64,000 nucleotides of DNA from the NCBI GenBank assembly GCA_027625915.1, contig JANTQA010000008.1, positions 6,813,501 to 6,877,500 on the forward strand, in the 5' to 3' direction. The stretch comes from Anaeramoeba flamelloides (taxonomy: Eukaryota > Metamonada > Anaeramoebidae). Positions 46,201 through 55,101 of this stretch are shown here, piece after piece (the stretch's first letter is position 1; every line of letters starts with the position of its first letter). The translations under genes and the position numbers were made by a program. The notes under the pieces are model-generated. The model did no database searches. It saw nothing but the letters and a program-made list of their open reading frames with translations, and had not been told where the DNA came from.

Positions 46201-46745
46201 TAGAATATAAGAATTTTAACACAGCTTACCAAATTTATGTCGCCCTGAATACCCCCTATATTTATAGATTACGAAACACTTGGGCTGGGCTTTCAAACCA
46301 ACAAAAAAAATTCTGGATTTATCTTAATAAGTTTATGAAAAAACAGGATATTTTGGAAAATATTAATAAAATTTACTCGAAAATTAATAATAACAGTGCG
46401 AATACCAATAATAATGATAAAGATAATAATAATAATAATAATAATAATAATGCTTATAATACCCCTATTCTTCCCAATATTAATACTTATCTTGACAAAT
46501 TAATTTCAATAGATGAAACCTTTAATAATATTTTATATTCTAATTCAATTAATAAAAAATTAATTAATTTTGATAAAAGAAGAAAAATCTTTTTTATAAT
46601 TAATCAAATTAAAATATTCCAAGAAAACCCATACAGATTTAAAAAAATACGGCAAATAAATAAATGGATTTTGAAAAATGCTCTAGCTAATTATAAGGAA
46701 GAAAATTTCTTTAAACTGAGCTTGAAGATCGAACCTCGAAAATAA
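43242..46745 (+). CDS. Tandem REM-RasGEF (CDC25) protein, two complete modules (1167 aa)
   Basis: A predicted exchange factor loading GTP onto Ras/Rap-like GTPases, intronless. Residues about 86-200 form a first RasGEF_N (REM) domain (LGMLLKEIITKCSYDPELM, then TFLLVYPCF). A first CDC25 domain runs at about 251-485 (ISPVEMSRQLTLIEQELVRE, VNNFNTLFALMSGLQIDSI, SRLDETWSGL). A Ser/Asn-rich linker of roughly 120 residues ends in long Asn runs (about 691-722). Then a second REM (about 726-835; TLEWIISYICDYKKSDPEFL) and a second CDC25 domain (about 900-1148; LDPIEFSRQITLVEFTLFQT, YKNFNTAYQIYVALNTPYIY, RLRNTWAGL). In classic GEFs the segment after the helical hairpin reads 'P.iPflG.yL.DL'; here it is PCILFFDLILYDL in module 1 and PILPNINTYLDKL with an Asn-rich insert in module 2, so either module may be altered in activity. 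The 5' half of the gene is noticeably richer in GC than the 3' half. Confidence 0.92.
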   Translation: MNRCNSLPNIFDKIKRTQKTNRNLKSLFLRNDQNANEHVNNPQNEKNKYSFCFRKHDHERNRENQNDKNNYRFGHRNKEGIPKKTKADLGMLLKEIITKCSYDPELMKTFLLVYPCFCTIPDIFKILTKYFNFKPESQSKAIKKKYRELKLIPFRFSILFFIQMWVKHQNEDFSRETRKQSNETIGRFLENDLSLIQRTKTRTLQIQISKGVMSSQERFLKSSLQERNIMKTPQPIVPQSLVKKKKLKFDEISPVEMSRQLTLIEQELVREVSPHSFYPFEYIDKQKVKQRDVHLFNYLMNFETNRNLVAQSILEIKKKKNRLKRVEFWISVMLELIKVNNFNTLFALMSGLQIDSISRLDETWSGLSGHLKREIDNIKVLVSPMNNYRKYRQKINNCKPPCILFFDLILYDLQLIDHQNKDFVDQETIKEKDNRKENVLINYDKFIKISKILKNFQLLKNFPFAFQKIPEIHNYLSNIHIVSEDELIKKSINQLEKTSRNSAYSLLYCQGDMNFNSKTSSLIKNNERKSIELNQRNTDTFEKELEKSNYYHCWSIKLRMKISRSNYYLNDEIEEEKTFLKSFDIFNQIDDYIIYSNFPNLNNTNNLNTNSLISYNFNDSISSFSLLSSCISSDFSLNSNSSFSSYSQNSSYSSTSLLTDSRSFSNFNSISTSNNNTNTPTTTNNSNSKTISNNNNNNNNSSSKNNNNNMKKNNNNHNDNNNIIIGGTLEWIISYICDYKKSDPEFLKLFLFTYPTFATPIEIYKLLKKQYLISLPEGLTEKQNKIFQNKIIKSIKFKVFNFINHWMKYQSIDFQLNAEFSKKMEKFIGNIIKKDETMKKSGIMLEKNLKKIVLGFNSMFQMKTTPNINRSKSKNRNGSSNRSPKPILSKNLNLNDFQFFDLDPIEFSRQITLVEFTLFQTIHPNEFLNQSWTNHEKKDIIAPNLIKFIQYFKGITLWIADLLLNQENLRERINCLKLFLKIAGKCLEYKNFNTAYQIYVALNTPYIYRLRNTWAGLSNQQKKFWIYLNKFMKKQDILENINKIYSKINNNSANTNNNDKDNNNNNNNNNAYNTPILPNINTYLDKLISIDETFNNILYSNSINKKLINFDKRRKIFFIINQIKIFQENPYRFKKIRQINKWILKNALANYKEENFFKLSLKIEPRK

Positions 46746-49514
46746 TTAATTCTTATTCGTTTTCACACGTTTTTCCCTTGTTTTTTTATTTTATTTTATT
46801 TTATTTTATTGTTTTTTTCTTTTAATTTTTTATTATATTCTTTCTTATTTTTGAATTAATTAATTCTTATTATTAATATTGGAAAATTTTTCATGAAAAT
46901 TATCCTGAAAATATTTTTTTTTTTTTATCATATATTTAGGATTACAAATCCTTTCAACATTTTTTAGTTTTTAATTATTCTTTATTTTTTATCGTTGTAA
47001 AGATAATATTTTTGTTTTTTAAAATATAAAATTTAACCAAAAATAAATTATTCATTTTTTATTTTTTTCTATTGTTTCTTTATATTTTTTTTTTTTTTTA
47101 TTTATTTTTTATTTATTTATTTTTTTTTTTTCTTTTTTTTATTGTTTTTGAAATTTAAATATTAGATTTTTCCAAATTTCTCTTTTCAAATAATTTAGAT
47201 TCCTTTTCTACTTGTTCATATATGAGGTGTTCGGAGAGGTTAGGTTAGAGGGATAAAACAATCATGATAAGAATTTATAAACTGGCTTATATTGTTCTTA
47301 AACGAATTGAACTTGTTCTGATTGGATCTTCAACAAATCGAATAGTAATTATTAAACTAGAAGTTGAGTGAACTAAATGTGCATTTCAATACAAGCTATC
47401 TAGTTGGTACTTGGACTGGGTGAAAACCATTGAATTCGGGGTTTATATTCAGATTTTCAGATAAAAAGATTTGAATAACTTGCAAAAAAAGATAGAAAAA
47501 AAAGTAAGAAAAACATTAAAATAATAAAAAAAAAATTGGGAAATAAACTCTTATTCTTATAAAACTCAGCAGTTTAAAATTGTTTCTAATTTAAAAAGTT
47601 TGAAATTCAAACTGAATATTAAAAACCCCACTTCATTTGATATATAATTTTACAAATATTTGTATTATTTTTATTAAAAAAAAATCTAGTGATGATACAG
47701 AACTTTTTCGACAAAAAAGGAAACAACCCACAACTTATTCAAGACTCAGGGTACAAAAAAAAATTTTTATAGAAAATAATTTTTTCCTTTTTATTATTTT
47801 TTTTTTACACATGATTTCTTGATTTTATTTCTCTACTTCTTTCCTTTAATGAAAATACATTTTTCGTTTTTTTTTTTTTTTAAAGAAAAACTGTTAGAAA
47901 CGTTATAATCTTACCTATATTCTATTTAGGGTGAAAAGTGTATAAATAATTTTATAATTTAAGGAGGGATTGTGGATTATATTGAATCAATTCTATTTAT
48001 TATCTGTTATATAACCTTAAAAATAAACCCGTTTATTTTATTTTTTTGAATGTTTTTATTTCGATTTGAATATTTATTAGAGTATTAGATTTGACAGTTA
48101 TCAATTTACGATTAAAACTAAAAATTGCTGTGAATTGGATAAACATTGTTATATTCTTATAAATCTTGATAAATGCTAAAATATCTAGTTATATTTCAAA
48201 AATATCATGATAAAAAATGAATCACAATATAATATTTAATGAATTTGTAGTTAATTTAACCAAATTTTTATAAAAGAAAACTTATTATTTTAAGCAACTT
48301 TTCAAACACAAATTAATTAAAAAAAAAATCAACCAAAAAGACACTTCTTCTCAATACAGTCAGTTCCACTTTTAATACTTAAATTATCAACAAAAATTTA
48401 AGACATAAAAAAATTCTCAAATTAAAGCAAACAAGTCAAATTCTAGTAAAATAAATTGTGAAAAAATAAAAATTCCAAATTTTGTTCCTTAATTTGAGAT
48501 TTTTTTGTACCTTAAATTTCTTAAAAAGTTTGTGCCTTAACAATGGAACTGAAAAGTTTATGTATATATTCAAGAATTTTATAAGAAAATAAACTCTTTT
48601 TCAATCAAAGGGGTCCAATTTTATTGAAGAAACAGAACATTTTCTATGAATTTAATTCGTTATTATTCTCAAACTAAAATTCTCAATTTTTAGATCAAGA
48701 TCATTTTTTGGAATTTATTAAATCATTACTTCTAATTTAATCAATCTTTTTCTCTTTATTTTTTTTTCTTTCATTTTTTTTTAAAAGTGTTCAATTCGAA
48801 AAAAAAAAGGTTCAAAAAACCAAATTAATATTAAGAAAATTGTGACTTAGTATTTTTTTTGAAAATGTATTCATTTACAATAAAAAAATCTTATTGTCAA
48901 AAATTTTTAATTTCCTAAAGAAATTGAGAATTTTGCACTAGAGGTTCAAATGAAAAAGGTTAGAAAAATATTTTTAACATTTTATTTTTTTTTATGAAAA
49001 TTTAGGGTTTTTTGAAGGCATTACTTTTATGATTATCAAATCTGATCCGAAGTTTATAATTTCTTAACAATCGTTTGTTGGTTAATTTTTAAAATAAAAA
49101 AAAATTGAATTTTTCAATTTTATCTGGTGGGCTTTGAGTTAAATGGAGTTAACAAAAATTCTTATCTCTAGTATTTTTTTTTTTTTGAGTAATCCAAATT
49201 TATATTTTTAACTAAATTACATAAATCTTCAATTCCTTCCTAAATTAATTTTATCGAATAACAAATGTCTATGTCATAAGAGTCGAGTGTATTCTTAATC
49301 TCTAAAAAAGAAAAAGAAGCATTTAAATAAATTTCAAAATAATTAAAAAAATTGTGGTGGTGTTTTTTTTTTGATTTTTATTTTTTTTTGATTTGTGTTG
49401 CTTTTTTATTGAAATTTAAAGATAAAAAAAACAAATAAAAAAAAATGTTTTTTAAAAAATAATAATACTTGAGAGTAACTATTAAAGTTAAAATATAAAA
49501 AAAGTAAAATAGCA
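46746..49514. other. Intergenic region between RasGEF and coatomer zeta
   Basis: A (TTTTA)n tract (about 46785-46812) and T-rich 3' flank, an exon-like snippet near 47691-47750 (DDTELFRQKRKQPTTYSRLR between an AG and a GTACAA), family A copy 4 (48357-48556), and single ends of families I (about 48603) and J (about 49130). No gene. Confidence 0.55.
48357..48556. mobile_element. Foldback MITE, family A copy 4
   Basis: The left end is intact (TA at 48355-48356, then CAGTCAGTTCCACTTTTAA). The right end is eroded after GGAACTG, so the boundary is approximate. This is the most diverged of the four copies. Confidence 0.75.
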
Positions 49515-52500
49515 TTATTTTCGTATTACTGATTCTGAAAGTTGTTCTTCTTCCCTAATAAGTGCACGGTTCACAACGATTTCGGAATCTAATTCAAGAA
49601 TTATTCCTCGATCAACAACTTCATCAATTGTAAGCATAATAAAATCTAAATTTTCCATTAATACACTTAATTGGAATTGTGCTCTAAATTGATATTAATT
49701 TAACCAAATTAAGAGAAAAAAGAAGAAAAAATAGAAAAAAAAAAAAAATTAATAATTAATTTTGTTTTTGGATGATAAATTTTAATAATATTTTTTTTAA
49801 ATGTGTTTTAATCAATAATACTTTTGAAATTTCGAATTGATGTAAGAAAAAAAAAAAATTTATGATTTTGTTTTTTGATTTATTTTGTTTCTAAATTTTT
49901 TTTCGTAATAGCCTGTTTAAAAATCAATATCCTACTAGTGATTAATAACAACCTTGTAATCAAATCCTTTTAACTCAATATAAGGTATTTCGAAAAATGT
50001 GAGGTATTTTTTTTTTTCATATTTCAAATAATTTTCTCTTTCTTTGGAAATATTTCTATTTGTAAAACTTGTAATATAAATTAAAAGGGGTATTACTATT
50101 GAATGAATCAGTGTATATTGTTTGTATTTCAAAAATTGTGACTCGCCTGAAATAAAAAATTGAAAAAAAATATTCTTTTAGTATTAAAGAATAACTAATA
50201 ATTAAATCTTAAAAATAATTCACATTTTAATTATTCTAAATATATAAAAGACCGATATTTTAAAAATTCTAAAGAATAAAACCAAAAACCTAAAAAAAAG
50301 TGAGTCACAATTTTTGAAATGAGCCTTATGGATTTTTTATTGCTGAACTTTCAATGAAAAAAAGTTGAACAAGAAGATTTTTTATGAATAAATAAATAAG
50401 CATTATAAAAGACCTTACATTGTCTTCAATTTTCTTAGTGATTATTAGTATTTTTGAAGATCTTTTTTTTTTCCACTTTGCTTAATTGAAAAAAAAAAAG
50501 TAAGTAATAGAAAAAAAAAACAAAGGAAAAACAAATAAAAATAAGAAAAACAAAAACAAAAATTTGAAAAGAAAAAAACAAGAAAAACAAAAGAAAAAAA
50601 AAATTACAAAGAAAAATCTAAAAATTTGAAGAAAATAGAAAAAATGATTTTTGATCGAATAAAATTGAAAATTTATTTTTAGAAGAATATCGTATAAACT
50701 CACAATGCCACTTTCATTAACATTAGAAAGCGTTTTAATATTTTTGAAAAATATTTTATGTTGAAAGTATTTCCAAAAAATGAAATTAAAAAAAATACAA
50801 TTTGGGCTTTCTTGAAAAAATGTGGTACGGCCAATTTCAATAAAAAATTTACGATATGGTAGGGACAAAAAAGATTTTGTAAACAATAAAAGATGCAATT
50901 AGAAGTTTTCACCTTCTATTAGAAAATTTATCAAGATTAAACCTCTGAGGAAAAAAATTTTTTATGATCTAAAAAAGAAAAAAGTAACCACCAATTTTCT
51001 CACCCCTAAAAAATATCATATAAAATTGAGATCGGAAACTTTTATTTCTTTTATGAATGTAATGTCATGTCAAATTAAACAAACAAAATTGGATTATTCT
51101 GAAGAATCAATAAATGGAGAATGCCAATTTTGGATATTTAAATAGTTATTTGAGGATTTAAGTTTAATAAAGATATTTTCAAATAAATTTAACCTGCTTT
51201 TTTGGAAATAGCCTATATTCAAATTTATTGGTATCGTTGAAATAAACTCTATTATATTTCAAAATGAAACTCGAAATTGTATGACCAATGACATCCATGA
51301 ATTTTATTTTGGAACACTTCCAAGACAAATTTCAAATTCGGAAACGAGGAAATGGTTTGTTCAAAGAATAAAATTTTTGGAAAAAAAAAAAATAAATTTG
51401 TATTGAATTAACATTTTTTAAAGTCAATAAACATGTGGTTAAACATAAAAGTAAAACGAGCATATCCTCAAGTTTGGATAGTTCTTAAAATGATTTGAAC
51501 CGTATCGAAAAAGTTCCATTATAAAATAAAAGTTATGAAATGTATACCAAAAAATTTAGTTTCGCTCAAAATATTTTATAAAAGTTAAAATCTAATCACA
51601 AAAATTCAAAATTGAATTTTACCTTTTTGCAGTCAATCGTAAGTTATTAAAATAAAAGGGTCGTATTCCTTATAAATTAAAGCAATAAAGGCAGATATTT
51701 TTGCTGTCATTTTTCAATTAATAAATGAAAAATTTTTTTATTCTAAACCCCAATTCAAAATTTTTAACACACCAAAATTCGATTTGTGAAAAAAAAAACT
51801 TATTTAATCAACATAGAAGAAATACGAAAATAGAACCATTCGCTAATTGAAATGTTAATAAATTATAATACTCATGAAACAAAAAATAAATAATTATCAA
51901 GACGAAAATATCAAGGATTGTGTTAAAAATTTTGGAGAGAGCAAAACAAAAAAATGCATGAGTAAATTTGTTTAAATTTCTATTAGGAATATTGATCGAT
52001 CAAAAGCTTAGATACTACCAACTAATTTTATTTGAGTTCTTCTATTTTGAATAACTCAACCTTAACCTAATATAAACCTTGTAGAAAAAATAATTGATAG
52101 AAGGTAATATTTTACGTAATTCTAAAAATGAAATGAAAAAAAAATACAAAAAGATCAAAAAATGATTTTCATATTTTACAAAAATTAAAATTATTTCCAA
52201 TTTGAATGAAATTGTATTATTGTGATTGCATAGACCTTTTTAAACTGTGTGTAAAATTTTGAATTTTAGTTTAATTTCCAAAAATATTTTTCTAATTACT
52301 GATAAAGTCACAACAATGTAGAAAAAATTTTTAGTTCAATTACCTTTTTATTTTGTAGATCTCAGATAACTTCTACATTCAAAACGGTTCACTACAAAGA
52401 ATATTTTGAAGAACAACTAATTTTATAAGGTTTCTTCACATTTAAACCAATTAAAATTCTTTATTTAAAACCTGAGCAAAAAAATTTCCTAAAATGGAAA

Positions 52501-55101
52501 GTGAAATAAAAATTTTGAAACATTTCTATTTGAATTTGTATTAATTGAAAAAATAGAAGGTCTTTTGAAGTCAATTAAAAATGAAGATTTCGAGATACCA
52601 TTTGACTTTTCCTTATTGAACTATGAGATAACATTTCCATTTTTTTAATTAAGATTTACAGTTAAATTTATTTTTCAAATAGATTAGACATTCAATTAGC
52701 GCAAAATACTAAATACAGGTATCGGGTTCTATTCCCTAGAATGGGTTTACCAAATGATAGACAAAAAGAAATGTTTGAAGAAATGGTTTTCAAATCTTTC
52801 TTATTTAAAAATTTGAACCAAAAGTATTTATTCAATGAGCTTGAACACTTTTTTTCATCTTTTTGTTAATCAGAGTTCACATTTTTATTCTTTTTGGAAA
52901 GACAACAAAAATGATTCTCTTTTTGATTCGAAAGAATCAAATAATTCTTTTTTCTTTTTATTTTTTCAAGAAAGGATATCCTATGAAGTTTTAATCTTGC
53001 CTACACTGCAGCTAGGATAAAGAACTCGAAATAAATTTAAAGTTTCAAGAAGTGTTGGAGAGTGCCGTAGAGTTGCTGGAGAGTGCCGGAAAGTGCCTAG
53101 CTTTTCAAGAATTCAAAAGAATAGAGAAAAATAATTTTTAGATTTTACTCAATTCTTTTAAATTCTGGAAAACTGCCTTTAGGTTTTCTTGGGGTTTTTT
53201 GTTTATTTGTTAAGTGTTCTAGGTTTTTATGAGTTTTCTATTTACCGTTGTGGAAAAAAAGTGAAACTGGAAAAAAAGTGAAACACAGTTTTTAATTGGG
53301 AACATTACTGAAAATTCAAAGTAAGATCAATGAAAAAAAGAATAAATAAATAAATAAAGACAAAATGAAGGATTCGCCACAATAACAGTTTTTTTAATAC
53401 TATCTCTTAGTATGGGTTTTTTTCTTTGATTGATCAATTATTAAAAATTTGTTCAAAAAATTGACTATTTTTGAGATCTCCAAAAAAACACCTACAATTT
53501 CGATAAATCAAGTAGATTTAAATTGTATTTGTTGGGTTGATTGAAAATAATATAATGGGTTATTATTTGAAGTTATTGGTTCCTTCTTTTTATTAGATTT
53601 TACTTTTCATTTTCAGGTTCTATTAATGTTCCCAATTAAAAACCGTGTTGAACTTTTTTTCCAGTTTCACTTTTTTTCCACAACGGTTATTTGGAAAATC
53701 AATAGATTTTCGTTAGGTTTTTTTTACTTTAAAAATAAACCTAGAACACTTCACAAATAAAATAGAAAACCTCAAAAAACCCTAGAACACTTCATATTTA
53801 ACAGAAAGCCTCAAGAAAACCTAGAGCACTTGACGGCACTTGTAGAAGTCAGCAAGTAATTTCTTAACTTTTTTTTAGAAATTTTGTTAAAGAATCACAA
53901 ATATTATTATCACTTAAATAATTCTTTTTTTATTTCAATGATTAATCTCGGCTTATTTCAGGTTTAAATTAGGTTTTTAATAGAACGTATCCTACTGTTC
54001 TTAAAATTTAATAATTAACAAAAAGGTTTTTTAAAAATTATTGGAAAGAATTTCAGATTTGCCAAAAAAAAATAAATATTTGAGGTTTTTTTTCTTTGAT
54101 ATTTTAGTTTTCAGCACCTTTTCTTCAATCCTGATGGTTGTGTGTTTATTTCTCCTCGTCAGAAAAATTTTTTTTCTCTGAAATGGAATCAAAAAATTCT
54201 TTTTTTTTTTTTAATAGAGTTTGGTACCCAAATAAAAAATTCTTTTTTTGATTCCATGGAATCAAAATAAAATAATGTTTGTTTTTTCGGAAAATTATTC
54301 TTTAAAAGAGGACTTTAACAAGTGGAAAATGTTTGATAAAAATTGATTCCATTAGAATCATTTTAATATTATGATTCCAAATTTTAAAATTTGTGATTTC
54401 CAAAGATTCCACAAATGAAATCATTTGGGGAACTCTCTTGTTAAGGAAAATTAGGTTTTATGGGAATTGTGTTTCTGACACAATAGGTTTGCTATATAAA
54501 TGCACAGCTGTCTCGGAAATGAATGAAACAATTTTTTAACTTGGTTTGTTGCGATTTGAAAGTGTGATGAAAAAGACACACACATTAAAATAAAAATACA
54601 AAAAAAGGAAAAAAAAAAAAAAAAAAAAAAAAAAGAAAAAGGCAAACTTAAAAACAAGAAGGAGCGTTTCGTAAATTGTATTAAGAACACTATATAAGAT
54701 CATTTCATTTTCATCTTCTTTGCCAGAAACAAAGAGTCTAAATTCAGGTAGTGTTTTTGTTACAGTTATAAGGTTGTCTTGTAAAATAACATCAACTTTT
54801 TTTAAATTAATCAACGAAAGAAGAGGAAAAATATAAAAAAAAAGGTTTATTTTTTTTAAAAAAAAGAAAAAAAAAAAAATGTTTTGTGTTTGGATAAGAA
54901 AGATATTTCTAAGAATTCTCAATCAAAAATTAGGGTTTATTTAATACCTCCTTTAGTATTGGTTTTTTGAAAAATTGATTTTTCGAATGTTTTTTGTTCT
55001 TCTTGTGTTTGGAATCGATCATCATAAAATTTTGCATAAATACGGTTCCCTTTGGGATCAAGAAGGATAATACTTGTTACTGTCTGAAGAGATAAACTCA
55101 T
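49515..55101 (-). CDS. COPZ: Coatomer subunit zeta, three exons with a 4,964-nt intron
   Basis: The small subunit of the COPI vesicle coat, partner of gamma-COP, in Golgi-to-ER transport. Exons in reading order are 54948-55101, 54648-54795 and 49515-49683, 471 nt in all (156 residues), with matching phases 1 and 2. Exon 1 reads SIILLDPKGNRIYAKFYDD and EEQKTFEKSIFQKT. Exon 2 reads DVILQDNLITVTKTLPEFRL, then GKEDENEMILYSVLNTIYET. Exon 3 reads LSVLMENLDFIMLTIDEVVD and RGIILELDSEIVVNRALI. These match the conserved blocks of coatomer zeta ('AKYYDD..EQK.FEKNIF.KT', 'ENELMLM.VLN.L.DSL', 'LLENM..LFLAVDEIVD.GVILE.D...V..RV'). Donors are GTATTA and GTTTGC. Intron 2 runs from 54647 down to 49684 and holds at least three repeat families. 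The C-terminus is a little shorter than in animals. It is the only copy in the window. Confidence 0.93.
50130..50746. repeat. Repeat family K copy 2, inside coatomer zeta intron 2
   Basis: The left end is CAAAAATTGTGACTCGC, the middle inverted copy (50300-50316) is GTGAGTCACAATTTTTG, and the right end (50730-50746) is eroded. It aligns with 33769-34363 throughout, including GGATTTTTTATTGCTGAAC. Confidence 0.75.
51747..52262. repeat. Family J repeat copy 3, inside coatomer zeta intron 2
   Basis: The most diverged copy: CCCCAATTCAAAATTTTTAA at the left, ATTGATCGATCAAAAGC inside and TTTTTAAACTGTGTG at the right, in the same orientation as copies 1 and 2. Confidence 0.65.
53050..53845. repeat. 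Hairpin family L copy interrupted by a family B element
   Basis: Left terminus GAGAGTGCCGGAAAGTGCC, right terminus GAGCACTTGACGGCACTTG. Between them lie the hairpin (CTTTTCAAGAATTCAAAAG with its inverted arm) and the TTTTCTATTT arm, split at 53244 by the element at 53245-53686. Without the insert the copy is about 350 bp. Confidence 0.7.
53245..53686. mobile_element. Family B TIR element copy 3 (442 bp), nested, TTA duplication
   Basis: Ends CCGTTGTGG and CCACAACGG, with TTA on each side (53242-53244 and 53687-53689). Removing the element and one TTA restores TTCTATTTATTTGG, the sequence found in the uninterrupted family L copy near 56787. The interior is inverted relative to copy 1. Confidence 0.85.
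54609..54634. repeat. Poly-A run just after the coatomer exon 2 donor
   Basis: About 26 A on the plus strand; on the coding strand it is a poly-T tract about 13 nt into intron 2. Confidence 0.9.

Larger units (their letters stand above)
49684..54647 (-). other. Giant intron 2 of coatomer zeta, packed with repeats
   Basis: Contains a three-ended repeat (50130-50746), a 520-bp repeat (51747-52262) and a GTGCC-ended hairpin element (about 53050-53845) that is itself split by a 442-bp TIR element (53245-53686). The donor is GTTTGC at 54647-54642 and the acceptor TTTAG ends at 49684. No independent gene is evident inside; reading frames here are pyrimidine-tract artefacts. Confidence 0.8.

Noticed and set aside
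50482-50898. Minus-strand ORF of 138 aa with a Phe-rich end
   Set aside because: It lies in the coatomer zeta intron and partly in repeat K; the composition follows poly-A runs.
54451-54690. Minus-strand Phe-rich ORF
   Set aside because: It reads through poly-T at the start of intron 2; only the coatomer exon frame is supported.
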